Below, in pieces: positions 1 to 8,379 of a stretch of 64,000 bases of DNA. Each line of letters opens with the position of its first letter. Position 1 is the first letter of the stretch. The notes below the pieces were generated by a model. It saw nothing but the letters and a program-made list of their open reading frames with translations, was not told the origin of the DNA and did not search any database. The stretch covers positions 310,001-374,000 of the forward strand of contig NZ_CABPSJ010000006.1 in NCBI RefSeq assembly GCF_902459745.1, written 5' to 3'. The position numbers and the translations under genes are program-made. Source of the stretch: Pandoraea communis (GTDB taxonomy: Bacteria; Pseudomonadota; Gammaproteobacteria; Burkholderiales; Burkholderiaceae).

Positions 1-1396
1 GCTTGATGCGCACGGCGTCGATCCAGCTCTTGTACGGCTTCGCGTTGGCGAGGTTGTCCTTCAGTTCCTTGTCGTCGATGATGCGGCCCTGTTCCATGTC
101 GATCAGGAACATCTTGCCCGGCTGAAGACGCCACTTCTTGACGATCTTCGACTCGGGTATCGGCAGCACGCCCGACTCCGACGCCAGAATGACCATCTCG
201 TCGTCGGTAATCACGAAGCGCGCCGGACGCAGGCCGTTACGGTCGAGCGTCGCGCCGATCTGACGGCCATCGGTGAACGCGATGGCGGCGGGGCCGTCCC
301 ACGGCTCCATCATCGCGGCGTGGTATTCGTAGAACGCGCGGCGGTTCTCGTCCATCAGCGTGTGCTGTTCCCAGGCTTCCGGGATCATCATCATCACGGC
401 GTGGGCGAGCGGGTAGCCGGCCATCGTGAGCATTTCGAGGCAGTTGTCGAACGACGCGGTGTCCGACTGGCCCGGATAGATCAGCGGCCACAGCTTTTGC
501 AGATCGCTGCCGAGCACGGCCGACGAGATCGCGCCCGTGCGGGCGTTGATCCAGTTCACGTTGCCCTTCACGGTGTTGATTTCACCGTTGTGCGCGACCA
601 TGCGGTACGGGTGCGCCAGTTCCCAGGCCGGGAACGTGTTCGTCGAGAAGCGTTGGTGAACGAGAGCGAGTGCCGAGACGGTGCGCGGATCGGCCAGATC
701 GCGATAGTAGCGGCCGACCTGATCGCACAGCAGCAGGCCCTTGTAGACGATAGTGCGCGCCGACATCGACGGCACGAAATATTCCTTGCCGTGCTTGAGC
801 TTGAGCGCCTGGATACGGTGGCTTGCCGTTTTGCGGATGACGTACAGCTTACGCTCGAGGGCGTCCGTCACCATGATGTCCTGACCGCGACCGATGAAGA
901 TCTGGCGGATCACCGGCTCGGTGGCCTTCACGTTGGGCGACATCGGCATGTCGCGATCGATCGCGACATCGCGCCAGCCCAGCACGACCTGCCCTTCAGC
1001 CTTCACGGTGCGCTCGAGTTCCTGTTCGCAAGCCAGACGCGACGCGTGCTCCTTCGGCAGGAAGATCATGCCGACGCCATATTCACCGGCCGGCGGCAGG
1101 GTCACGCCCTGTTGGGCCATTTCTTCACGGTAGAACTGGTCGGGAATCTGCAACAGGATACCGGCGCCGTCCCCCATCAACGGGTCGGCACCGACGGCGC
1201 CCCGGTGATCGAGGTTCTCGAGAATCTTCAGGCCCTGCTCGACGATAGCGTGGCTTTTCACGCCCTTGATGTGCGCCACGAAGCCCACGCCGCAGGCATC
1301 GTGTTCGTTGGCCGGGTCGTACATGCCCTGTGCGTCCGGCGCCAAGTACGCCTCACCCGGCAGCGCTGCTGCCGTCGCAATCGGTTGTTGTTTCAT
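1..1396 (-). CDS. gltB: Glutamate synthase large subunit, N-terminal part (runs off the window)
   Basis: This is the first 465 codons of the NADPH-glutamate synthase alpha subunit, which with GltD converts 2-oxoglutarate and glutamine to two glutamates. The visible part is the class II glutamine amidotransferase domain. A short propeptide precedes the motif HDACGVGF, whose Cys35 should become the N-terminal nucleophile after cleavage. Further on the reading frame gives HRGAVGAD, LVHQRFSTNTFPAW, HNGEINTVKGN and DRNGLRPAR, all standard GltB signatures. The start is the ATG at 1396. The gene continues past base 1 on the minus strand, so the synthase and FMN domains are not visible. The opposite strand is open for over 400 codons here, but only as a high-GC shadow of gltB. 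Confidence 0.97.
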   Translation of the reverse strand, partial: MKQQPIATAAALPGEAYLAPDAQGMYDPANEHDACGVGFVAHIKGVKSHAIVEQGLKILENLDHRGAVGADPLMGDGAGILLQIPDQFYREEMAQQGVTLPPAGEYGVGMIFLPKEHASRLACEQELERTVKAEGQVVLGWRDVAIDRDMPMSPNVKATEPVIRQIFIGRGQDIMVTDALERKLYVIRKTASHRIQALKLKHGKEYFVPSMSARTIVYKGLLLCDQVGRYYRDLADPRTVSALALVHQRFSTNTFPAWELAHPYRMVAHNGEINTVKGNVNWINARTGAISSAVLGSDLQKLWPLIYPGQSDTASFDNCLEMLTMAGYPLAHAVMMMIPEAWEQHTLMDENRRAFYEYHAAMMEPWDGPAAIAFTDGRQIGATLDRNGLRPARFVITDDEMVILASESGVLPIPESKIVKKWRLQPGKMFLIDMEQGRIIDDKELKDNLANAKPYKSWIDAVRIK

Positions 1397-1620
1397 TTCC
1401 ACGAGTTACACCGTCTCTTGGCGAGGTCGCCGCGCGCATGCTCGTCGCGGTCGACCGGGTTAAGTGGGGTTGGCCGGGCGGGCCAGGGCTGCGGATTCGC
1501 GCACGTCGAAGATCGTTCTCGGGCGTTGCCACAGGGGCCGACTCAGCGCGCACGCTTTTGCGCATCGCACCAATCGGCCGAAGTTGGAATATACGCCATG
1601 AAATTCACAATGACAAAATA

Positions 1621-1684
1621 TTTTAATGGGGTCAGATTCCAATTAAAAACCGCACCAAAAGAAGGCTCATTTTTAATGGGGTCA
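1621..1684. repeat. Pair of direct repeats with core TTTTAATGGGGTCA
   Basis: The 14-base sequence TTTTAATGGGGTCA occurs at 1621-1634 and again at 1671-1684, exactly 50 bp apart. Each copy is followed by an AT-rich tail. Sequences of the form AATGGGGTCAGA are, from memory, common next to REP-associated tyrosine transposase genes. The transposase gene ends 97 bp away, so these are probably its substrate or mobility-related sequences. Confidence 0.6.
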
Positions 1685-1750
1685 AATTAATTTCGTCCGA
1701 TGAGGGTCTGCCGAAAAACCCGTGATTTCAAGTGCTTGGAATATGGATGA

Positions 1751-1768
1751 CAGACCGGAGCCGGTCTG
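1751..1768. repeat. Short inverted repeat (REP-like hairpin)
   Basis: CAGACCGG and CCGGTCTG flank a two-base AG centre, giving a perfect 8-bp palindrome 13 bp beyond the stop codon of the transposase gene. It may be a terminator remnant or a REP-type hairpin recognised by the transposase. No T-run follows on either strand, which argues against a simple terminator. Confidence 0.45.
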
Positions 1769-1780
1769 TCGGGAGGCGCA

Positions 1781-2482
1781 TCAAAGGGTATCGGACACCG
1801 GCTTCCGGGGGCGGCCACGCGTTAGCGGACTCACCCGGCGATTCGCGGCGAGCGACATGCGCGCCTGATACTCGGGGCCGCCGAGCAACCACCCTTTTTG
1901 CGTTGCTGTACGCAGTGCGTCGATCTCATGCGGCGGCAGCGGAATCGAGAACCCCTCTGCGTAAGCGCGCTGACGTTCGAACGGCGTATTGCCGAGCGCC
2001 CAGTACAGCGCGTGATCCGTTACCAGGCTGTCGACCGTGAGGCCGACGTGATGGTTGTAACTCGACCACACGTAATTACCTGGGGCGTCCACCAGACCTG
2101 CGCGCACCGGATTGAGTTCGACATAACGGCTCGCGAGCAACAGATAGTGCTCGGCCTCGATCACCGTGGCGCGATACCGGCCTTCCCACAGGGTGCCGGT
2201 GCGGTGGTGGCGACGGTTGAAATACAGCACGTAATAGCGGCCGACCGCCTGCAAGGTTGCAGGCAGACTGCGCTCGTCGGACGGCGTGGCGACCAGATGC
2301 AGATGGTTCGGCATCATGCACCACGCGTGAATCGCCAATCCGTTGGCGCGTGCAGCGTCGCGCAGCCGGTCGTGGAATACGCGCCGGTCTTCGTCGTCCA
2401 CGAAGATGGCTTGCCGGTTATTGCCGCGCAGAATGACATGCTGCGGTTGGCGCGGAATGAAAAGTCTCGGTAATCGGGCCAT
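1781..2482 (-). CDS. REP-associated tyrosine transposase (Y1_Tnp family)
   Basis: This 233-residue protein belongs to the domesticated IS200/IS605-like transposases (RAYTs) associated with repetitive extragenic palindromes. The N-terminus MARLPRLFIPRQPQHVILRG is typical of the family. The HUH metal-binding motif is PNHLHLV at about residues 58-64, and the predicted catalytic tyrosine lies in SRYVELNPVRAGLV near residue 118. The basic C-terminus TRGRPRKPVS resembles an AT-hook-like tail seen in this group. The gene appears intact. It stands alone between gltB and ompW, flanked on its 3' side by GGGGTCA repeats and a palindrome, consistent with a single-copy RAYT that acts on short repeats rather than a full insertion sequence. 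Confidence 0.9.
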   Translation of the reverse strand: MARLPRLFIPRQPQHVILRGNNRQAIFVDDEDRRVFHDRLRDAARANGLAIHAWCMMPNHLHLVATPSDERSLPATLQAVGRYYVLYFNRRHHRTGTLWEGRYRATVIEAEHYLLLASRYVELNPVRAGLVDAPGNYVWSSYNHHVGLTVDSLVTDHALYWALGNTPFERQRAYAEGFSIPLPPHEIDALRTATQKGWLLGGPEYQARMSLAANRRVSPLTRGRPRKPVSDTL

Positions 2483-2612
2483 GCTTGTTTAAATTTAATG
2501 CTTTAAAGCTCGACATCACGATTCACGAGAGAGTTTTATCTCGAAAAATCTCTTTAAATACTGATATCCAGCCAAACCCCGTTAATTCGTGCAAAAGCTC
2601 TAGATCCGGCGA

Positions 2613-2640
2613 TTGCGCCATGAAATCCCAAGCGCATAAT
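2613..2640 (+). promoter_or_regulatory. Possible promoter of the first ompW gene
   Basis: TTGCGC at 2613-2618 and CATAAT at 2635-2640 are separated by 16 bp and lie about 40 bp before the ompW start. The surrounding DNA is unusually AT-rich for this window. The match is moderate and the call rests on sequence alone. Confidence 0.35.
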
Positions 2641-2680
2641 GCATCAAAAAATAAATAAATAATCTTGGGAGGATAGACAA

Positions 2681-3529
2681 ATGACAATTCGAACCTATCG
2701 GTTCGCGGCGCGCCTTTGCGCGCTCGGACTCGGCATTTCCCTGGCGTCCACCAGCGCCATTGCACAACAAGCCGGCGACAACGTCGTCAACCTCGGATGG
2801 TTTCACATCGCCCCGCAAGACTCCAGCAAGCCGATGACCACCAGCGTCACTCAGGAGGGTCTCACGCCTGCCCTGGTGCCGTCGAACTTCACTTCCCCCG
2901 GCAGCGGCGCGAAGGTCAGCAACGCCGATACGCTCGGGCTTGTCATTACCCACTTCTTCACCGACAACATCGCCTTGCAGACAGTGGCCGGTGTTCCCGC
3001 CAAATTCAAGCTCACGGGTCAGGGCGTGATCGCGCCGCCGGGCATCGCCGGCGCGCTCACGAGTATCGACCTAGGTGCGGCGCAAAACAACCCGATTGTG
3101 CAAAGCGTTCGCCAATGGAGTCCGGCGCTCGTGCTGCAGTATTACTTCGGACAAGCCAATTCGTCGTTGCGCCCTTTTCTGGGTGTCGGTGTGAGCTATA
3201 CGTTCTTCACAAACGTCAGTCTCAATCCGAATTTCGAAGCGGCGCTAAATCAGAATTTCGGTAGCGTGCTCGCATTCACTTCCGGGCATAACGGGCCAAC
3301 GAGCGTGGAAGCGAAATCGTCAGCGTCGTGGCAACCGGTTTTTAACGCAGGTCTTTCCTATTCCTTCGACAAACACTGGGTCGCTAGCGCATCGGTCTCC
3401 TACTTGCCGCTCAAGACCACCGCGAACATCAAGATCAAAGCGCAGGACGGAACGGTTCTCTCGTCCTCGGACGCCGAAATCAAGCTGAATCCGATTGTGA
3501 CCTTCGTATCGCTCGGCTACAAGTTCTAA
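2681..3529 (+). CDS. ompW: OmpW family outer membrane protein (first copy)
   Basis: This is a predicted eight-stranded outer-membrane beta-barrel of the OmpW family, thought to form a hydrophobic channel for small molecules. A Sec signal peptide is clear, with cleavage expected after STSAIA before QQAGDNVVNLGWFHI. The protein ends in an aromatic residue (GYKF), as barrel substrates of the BAM complex do. At 282 residues it is longer than the usual 200-230, with extra sequence in the predicted extracellular loops. A GGGAGG ribosome-binding site precedes the ATG. Its neighbour at 3797 is a paralogue with nearly the same mature N-terminus. Each copy has its own terminator, so they are probably expressed separately. 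Confidence 0.9.
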   Translation: MTIRTYRFAARLCALGLGISLASTSAIAQQAGDNVVNLGWFHIAPQDSSKPMTTSVTQEGLTPALVPSNFTSPGSGAKVSNADTLGLVITHFFTDNIALQTVAGVPAKFKLTGQGVIAPPGIAGALTSIDLGAAQNNPIVQSVRQWSPALVLQYYFGQANSSLRPFLGVGVSYTFFTNVSLNPNFEAALNQNFGSVLAFTSGHNGPTSVEAKSSASWQPVFNAGLSYSFDKHWVASASVSYLPLKTTANIKIKAQDGTVLSSSDAEIKLNPIVTFVSLGYKF

Positions 3530-3586
3530 ACTCAGTGTGCGGGACGTAAAATGCGTCCGGCATGTCGGACTCCGCAGTGAATTCCC

Positions 3587-3619
3587 AAAAGCGTGCCTGA
3601 CATATAAGGGCACGCTTTT
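3587..3619 (+). terminator. Rho-independent terminator after the first ompW
   Basis: AAAAGCGTGCC at 3587-3597 pairs with GGCACGCTTTT at 3609-3619 across an 11-base loop. The stem is followed by TCTCTCG. The A-tract and T-tract flanks make it potentially bidirectional. Confidence 0.8.
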
Positions 3620-3796
3620 CTCTCGTCCAGCGCTTTTTTCTAGGGGCATTCCATGAGTCGATGCGTGGAAACAACACCTTTAGAGCGCAGCCTCCAGACT
3701 CTTGCTATCCGGCATTTTGCACGGTCGGCATAATGGCCCTGAATTTCATTTAACGGAATTCTCAACAATAAAGAATCTTGAGCAGGAGACGAATCG

Positions 3797-4546
3797 ATGA
3801 AGTTGAAGCATTTGACAATTGCTGCCGCAGCCATGCTGACGGCATCGGGGGCCACCTTCGCACAGCAAGCTGGCGATAACGTTATCAACCTTGGCTGGTT
3901 CCATCTCTCGCCGCAGGTTTCGAGTAACCCCCTGAATGTAACGGGATCGAGCGTGCCCGGCCTGGCCAATGCGTTGAACAGCCGCCTGGGCAACACCGGC
4001 GCGCAGGTGGACGACGCCGACACGGTAGGCATCACGTTCGCCCACTTCTTCACCGACAACATCGCTGTGGAAGCCGTGGTTGGTGTTCCGCCGAAGTTCC
4101 GCCTGTACGGTCAGGGTAGCCTCGCATTGCCGGGTGGGGGCGCGCTCGCCTCGGCCAAACAATGGAGCCCCGCGCTGTTGCTGAAGTACTACTTCGGCCA
4201 GGCAAACGACACGTGGCGTCCGTTCCTGGGTATCGGGGCCAGCTACTTCTTCTACTCGAACATCGAACTCACGCCGGGCTTCCAGTCGCTGGCCAGCAAT
4301 GCGCTAACCCTCGGCCCCGGCGGCAACACGACGGCAAGTCTGACCAATTCCTGGGCCCCGGTCTTCAACGCCGGTATCAACTACAACATGGACAAGCACT
4401 GGACGCTGGCTTTCTCCGTGTCGTACATCCCGGTCAGCACGACGGCCAAGCTGACCACGACTCGCGGTCCGATCACGACGACCAGCGAAGCCAAGGTCCG
4501 ACTGAACCCGGTGGTGACGTTCCTGTCGCTGGGTTATCGCTTCTAA
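3797..4546 (+). CDS. ompW: OmpW family outer membrane protein (second copy)
   Basis: This 249-residue OmpW-type porin is the tandem paralogue of the gene at 2681. A signal peptide with an Ala-rich core ends at SGATFA, and the mature protein starts QQAGDNVINLGWFHLSPQ, almost identical to its neighbour. The C-terminus SLGYRF has the aromatic end expected of an outer-membrane barrel. GAGCAGGAG provides the ribosome-binding site. The first copy has a longer loop region, so the two barrels probably differ in substrate or in surface exposure. A strong terminator follows. Confidence 0.92.
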   Translation: MKLKHLTIAAAAMLTASGATFAQQAGDNVINLGWFHLSPQVSSNPLNVTGSSVPGLANALNSRLGNTGAQVDDADTVGITFAHFFTDNIAVEAVVGVPPKFRLYGQGSLALPGGGALASAKQWSPALLLKYYFGQANDTWRPFLGIGASYFFYSNIELTPGFQSLASNALTLGPGGNTTASLTNSWAPVFNAGINYNMDKHWTLAFSVSYIPVSTTAKLTTTRGPITTTSEAKVRLNPVVTFLSLGYRF

Positions 4547-4584
4547 CCAGCCTCGACGCATCGAAAGACGCGTCGAGTGGTTCC

Positions 4585-4613
4585 AAAAACGCCGCATCGC
4601 GCGGCGTTTTTTC
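4585..4613 (+). terminator. Rho-independent terminator after the second ompW
   Basis: A 7-bp GC stem, ACGCCGC at 4589-4595 with GCGGCGT at 4601-4607, is extended by an A-run pairing with the T-run; the loop is ATCGC. A second hairpin, CTCGACGC with GCGTCGAG, lies between the stop codon and this terminator. Confidence 0.9.
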
Positions 4614-4814
4614 GTTTCTGGCAGCAACGTAGGCGTCTTCTCACACGATCTTCAGCAAACGCGCCGCAACTTTCTTTCTTCCTCCACTCTCTGAAGGTGT
4701 ACGCACGCGAACTGCCGCGCCATAATGGCCGTTCGCCTCAGGGTTCCACCGGCGTCGACCCAACCAGGGTGCATCGAACGCCGCATTTCAATATCACCTT
4801 TTGGGAGTCTGAAA

Positions 4815-5192
4815 ATGGGAATTGCCTCGAAAGCGGAAACGGCACTCAATAGTGGTCTGGAAGATGCGCGCTATGCCGGCCGGCGTGCGGCGCGCGCAGC
4901 GCGTCTGGCAAACGGCGATGTGGCGGCGCGTGTGCGCGATCTGCTGGACGATCTTGACCACGCCCTCTCCAACGCCAAGTCGGCATCGGACGTTGAGGCC
5001 CTGCGCGCCGAAATCGGCGACAAACTCCGGCAGGCGCGCAGCGACTTCGGCGATGCGCGTGCCAACCTGCGCCGCCGCGCCAACGAAGTCTGGGAGGAAG
5101 CCGACGGCTACGTGCACGAACGCCCGTGGCAGACCGTGGGCACCGTGGCCGCCGTGGCACTGGTACTCGGTTTCATCGCGGGACGCAGCTAA
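4815..5192 (+). CDS. DUF883 family membrane-anchored protein (ElaB/YqjD-like)
   Basis: This 125-residue protein has the ElaB/YqjD/DUF883 layout. A long charged, Ala-rich helical region contains repeated Arg and Asp/Glu and is likely coiled-coil. It is followed by the motif YVHERPWQTVGTVA and a single C-terminal membrane segment ending GFIAGRS. E. coli relatives are tail-anchored inner-membrane proteins that associate with stationary-phase ribosomes; that role here is inference. I chose the ATG at 4815 because GGGAG lies just upstream and the family homology begins there, although the frame is open from 4725. A 12-bp hairpin lies downstream, between this gene and the converging dgt. Confidence 0.88.
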   Translation: MGIASKAETALNSGLEDARYAGRRAARAARLANGDVAARVRDLLDDLDHALSNAKSASDVEALRAEIGDKLRQARSDFGDARANLRRRANEVWEEADGYVHERPWQTVGTVAAVALVLGFIAGRS

Positions 5193-5274
5193 TCGTTCCC
5201 GGCAAGGCGTTGCACACGTCCGGGTTTTCCGTCTGACGAAACGATCCAGGTTCTCGTCGGCACGGCCAGAATGA

Positions 5275-5300
5275 AAGCAGCCGGCAAATGCCGGCTGCTT
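5275..5300. terminator. Hairpin terminator between converging genes
   Basis: AAGCAGCCGGCA at 5275-5286 and TGCCGGCTGCTT at 5289-5300 form a 12-bp stem. On the plus strand it is followed by CGTTTTATTC. It lies between the DUF883 gene and the 3' end of dgt and could serve both. Confidence 0.75.
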
Positions 5301-5323
5301 CGTTTTATTCCCTCACCCGAGCC

Positions 5324-6460
5324 TCAAAGCGTCGGCTCGATCGTGAAGAGCCTGCGATATTCCTTGATGGCGTAACGATCCGTCATTCCAGCGACGTAGT
5401 GCGCGATCCAGCGCGGCTGATCCTCGGCATTCCCGGCGCGGTAATTCGGTGGCAGCAAGCGGGGATCGGCAAGGAAAGCATCGAACAGCTCCTGAACGAT
5501 GCGCTGCGCTTTCGCGGCCATGCGCATGACAAGGTAGTGCCGATACAGGTTATCGAACAGGAACCGCTTGAGGTGTCCTGCCTGCTCGCGCATCTCGCTG
5601 CTGAAAGCCACCAGCGGCCCGGCGCCGCGCACGTCATCCATCGAGGACGGCGAAGCGTCCGCGACGCGTTGGCGAGTGGTCGTAATCAGGTCGACGATCA
5701 ATGCGTTGATGATCCGTCGCGTTGTTTCATGCACCAGCCGCCGGCCGGAAATTTCCGGCCATGCCAACCGTGCTTCGGCGCAGTAACGCTTCCAGAGCGG
5801 TACGTCGTCAAGCTGATCGAGCGACAGCAAACCTGAGCGCACGCCGTCGTCGATATCGTGATTGTTGTACGCGATCTCGTCGGCGAGATTGGCAATCTGC
5901 GCCTCGATGCCGGGCTGGCGTCCCTTGAGGAAACGTTCGCCAAGCTCGCCCAAGCCTCTCGCATTGGCGCGAGAGCAATGCTTGAGAATGCCTTCGCGGG
6001 TCTCGAAACAGAGGTTCAGACCGTTAAAGCCGCCGTAATGCTCCTCGAGTTCGTCGACAACGATCAGGCTTTGCAAATTGTGCTCGAACCCGCCGTGGTC
6101 CTGCATGCAGGCGTTGAGCGCGTCCTGTCCGGCGTGGCCGAAGGGGGTGTGCCCCAGGTCATGCGCCAACGCAATCGCCTCGATGAGATCTTCGTTGACA
6201 CGCAGATTCCTCGCGATCGACCGGCCAATCTGCGCGACTTCCAGACTGTGCGTCAGACGCGTACGGAACAGATCGCCCTCGTGATTCACAAAGACTTGCG
6301 TCTTGTATTCGAGCCGGCGAAATGCGGTCGAATGAATGATGCGGTCGCGGTCGCGCTGAAAATCCGTGCGCGTCGTGGATACCGGTTCCTTGAACCGCCG
6401 CCCGCGTGACGCGCTGGAGCGCGCCGCGTAAGGGGCAAGCGACGCTTCGTAATCGATCAT
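5324..6460 (-). CDS. dgt: Deoxyguanosinetriphosphate triphosphohydrolase-like HD protein
   Basis: This 378-residue HD-domain phosphohydrolase cleaves dNTPs to the nucleoside and tripolyphosphate in characterised relatives. The metal-binding residues are visible: His71 in [10 protein letters not shown], His100-Asp101 in [11 protein letters not shown], and the distal Asp in [16 protein letters not shown]. The N-terminal RGRRFKEP and the [24 protein letters not shown] block are typical of the type 2 dGTPase-like proteins of proteobacteria. It lies 16 bp downstream of aroB, and aroK-aroB-dgt on the same strand looks like one transcription unit. The substrate range cannot be told from sequence. 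Confidence 0.93.
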   Translation of the reverse strand: MIDYEASLAPYAARSSASRGRRFKEPVSTTRTDFQRDRDRIIHSTAFRRLEYKTQVFVNHEGDLFRTRLTHSLEVAQIGRSIARNLRVNEDLIEAIALAHDLGHTPFGHAGQDALNACMQDHGGFEHNLQSLIVVDELEEHYGGFNGLNLCFETREGILKHCSRANARGLGELGERFLKGRQPGIEAQIANLADEIAYNNHDIDDGVRSGLLSLDQLDDVPLWKRYCAEARLAWPEISGRRLVHETTRRIINALIVDLITTTRQRVADASPSSMDDVRGAGPLVAFSSEMREQAGHLKRFLFDNLYRHYLVMRMAAKAQRIVQELFDAFLADPRLLPPNYRAGNAEDQPRWIAHYVAGMTDRYAIKEYRRLFTIEPTL

Positions 6461-6476
6461 CGCCAGCCCTCCGTCC

Positions 6477-7568
6477 TCAAGTGTTGGCGCGCAAGGTAGC
6501 GCGAAGTTCGGCGTCCGGAACGCTCGTCATGAACGCCTGCCCCAGCCGGTTAAGCAGCACGAAGCGGATGTCCCCACCTTCCGCCTTCTTGTCGACCCGC
6601 ATCAGATCGATATAGCGATCTTCCCCGAGGTCCGGCCCCTTCACCGGCAGCCTGGCCGCCGTGACCAGCGCCTTGATACGCGACACGAGGGCTTCGTCGA
6701 TGAAGCCCAACCGCGCCGACAGATCGGCAGCCATCACCATACCGCATCCCACGGCTTCGCCATGCAACCATTCGCCGTAGCCAAGCCCGGCTTCGATGGC
6801 ATGACCGAACGTGTGGCCGAAATTCAGCGTGGCACGCAGGCCTTGTTCACGTTCGTCGCTGGCGACGACTTGTGCCTTGATCTCGCAGGAACGCTGCACC
6901 GCATAGGAAAGCGCCGCCGTATCGCGGGCATTCAACGCATCGATATTCGCTTCGATCCAGTCGAAGTATTTCTCATCGGCAATCGCGCCGTGCTTGATGA
7001 CTTCTGCCATCCCGGCTGCCAACTCACGCTCAGGCAGCGTGGACAACGTGCCAATGTCGGCGAGTACCGCACTCGGCTGCCAAAACGCCCCGATCATGTT
7101 TTTGCCGAGCGGATGGTTGATGCCCGTCTTGCCGCCGACGGACGAATCTACCTGCGCGAGCAACGTTGTCGGCACTTGCACGAAGGGAACCCCCCGCATA
7201 TAGCAGGCGGCAGCAAACCCCGTCATGTCGCCGACGACACCGCCGCCCAGCGCGATGAGCGTGGCCTTGCGGTCCGCCTGCGCCCCCAGCAGGGCATCGA
7301 AAATCAGATTGAGCGTCTGCCAGTTCTTGTGTGCTTCTCCATCGGGTAGCGCAGCGGTGACCACGCGTTTCCCGAGTCGCTGCAGCGTTGCCGCGACACG
7401 CTCCGCGTAAAGCGGGGCAACGGTCGTGTTTGTCACGATCACGGCGTGCGTGCCACGCACATGCGGCGCGAACAGGGCTTCCTGCGTGAGCAGGTCGGTA
7501 CCGATGTGAATGGGATAGGCGCGCTCGCCGAGATCAAGTTTGAGGGTAATCATGCCGCTTGTTGTCAT
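6477..7568 (-). CDS. aroB: 3-dehydroquinate synthase
   Basis: AroB carries out the second step of the shikimate pathway, turning DAHP into 3-dehydroquinate using NAD+ and a divalent metal. Family motifs include [52 protein letters not shown] and [13 protein letters not shown], the last with metal-binding histidines. Length (363 residues) is normal. The first five codons (MTTSG) are probably not conserved: relatives begin at the next Met, [18 protein letters not shown], at 7553, and neither start has a strong ribosome-binding site. aroK lies 20 bp upstream, so the two shikimate genes should be cotranscribed. Confidence 0.96.
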   Translation of the reverse strand: MTTSGMITLKLDLGERAYPIHIGTDLLTQEALFAPHVRGTHAVIVTNTTVAPLYAERVAATLQRLGKRVVTAALPDGEAHKNWQTLNLIFDALLGAQADRKATLIALGGGVVGDMTGFAAACYMRGVPFVQVPTTLLAQVDSSVGGKTGINHPLGKNMIGAFWQPSAVLADIGTLSTLPERELAAGMAEVIKHGAIADEKYFDWIEANIDALNARDTAALSYAVQRSCEIKAQVVASDEREQGLRATLNFGHTFGHAIEAGLGYGEWLHGEAVGCGMVMAADLSARLGFIDEALVSRIKALVTAARLPVKGPDLGEDRYIDLMRVDKKAEGGDIRFVLLNRLGQAFMTSVPDAELRATLRANT

Positions 7569-7588
7569 GTTGAGCGATATCGACGGAG

Positions 7589-8308
7589 TCAGCGAGGAAG
7601 CGTATCGGGTGCGGGTGCCGCAGGTGTCGCCTGCGGCGCATCCTCGCGACCGGCTTGCGCCGGATCCCCGCCGTTGCCGCCCGCCGGCCCTGTCATGTCG
7701 TGCGCAACATCGTGCGCGACGTCGTGAGTCTCGACTCGCGCCCCCTCAGCGGTGTCGGGCACGTCGTGCGACACCTCGGTGTTGCTGGGTACGATCCCTG
7801 CCATTTCCAGTTGCATCAGCACCATGTTGACGAGCGCATTGACGCTCGGCCGACCGGTCTCGATGACAAAGGTCGCGCATTCGCGATATAGCGCGTCGCG
7901 CTCCTGAAACAACTGCTCGAGACGCGCTCGCGGGTCTGCGGTTTGCAGTAACGGACGGTTCTTGTCGCGACGCGTGCGCAGCCAGAGATCGTGCGGATTG
8001 GCGCGCAGATACACGACGGTGCCCCGCGACTTGATGTTCTCGCGATTTTCGGCGCGCAGCACCGCGCCCCCGCCGGTCGCGAGTACGATGCCACTGCGCT
8101 GGGTGAGTTCGTCGATGGTCTGGGCTTCGCGCTGACGGAAGCCGTCCTCGCCTTCGTGTTCGAAGATGACCGGAATGCGCACACCCGTGCGCGCTTCGAT
8201 CTCATGGTCGGAGTCATAGAACTGTCGTCCTAGACGTCGTGCCACTGCGCGTCCAACCGTGGTCTTGCCCGCCCCCATCAATCCGACAAGTATTACGTTT
8301 TCCAGCAT
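7589..8308 (-). CDS. aroK: Shikimate kinase with C-terminal extension
   Basis: AroK phosphorylates shikimate with ATP. The Walker A motif GLMGAGKTT is at residues 9-17, the shikimate-binding DSDHEIE follows, and GGGAV and NRPLL (lid) motifs are present. The start was placed at MLENVILVG, since upstream codons in the open frame run back through the pilus gene and are not AroK-like. The kinase core ends near residue 175. A tail of about 60 residues follows, rich in Pro, Ala, Gly and Asp, with a tandem [10 protein letters not shown] repeat, which the normal 170-180-residue enzyme lacks. The tail is probably disordered. The gene precedes aroB by 20 bp. Confidence 0.93.
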   Translation of the reverse strand: MLENVILVGLMGAGKTTVGRAVARRLGRQFYDSDHEIEARTGVRIPVIFEHEGEDGFRQREAQTIDELTQRSGIVLATGGGAVLRAENRENIKSRGTVVYLRANPHDLWLRTRRDKNRPLLQTADPRARLEQLFQERDALYRECATFVIETGRPSVNALVNMVLMQLEMAGIVPSNTEVSHDVPDTAEGARVETHDVAHDVAHDMTGPAGGNGGDPAQAGREDAPQATPAAPAPDTLPR

Positions 8309-8379
8309 AAATCGCTGATATTTGGGTTCCAGCCCCTGATGATACCGGGATATGCGTCGGGCGTGCGGAACGCGTCGCC

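Larger units (their letters stand above)
1397..1780. other. Intergenic region between gltB and the transposase gene
   Basis: This 384-bp stretch separates the gltB start from the 3' end of the REP-associated transposase gene. It holds no convincing gene. The part nearest gltB must contain its promoter and leader, but I see no clear -35/-10 pair. The part from about 1600 to 1780 is AT-richer than the surroundings and carries the GGGGTCA direct repeats and a short palindrome, both listed separately. Confidence 0.6.

Noticed and set aside
320-1690. 456-codon open frame opposite gltB
   Set aside because: The minus strand reads as textbook GltB, and the plus-strand protein is His/Arg-rich noise.
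3702-3734. TTGCTA and CATAAT as a promoter for the second ompW
   Set aside because: The spacing is 21 bp, outside the normal range, and no better pair is present.
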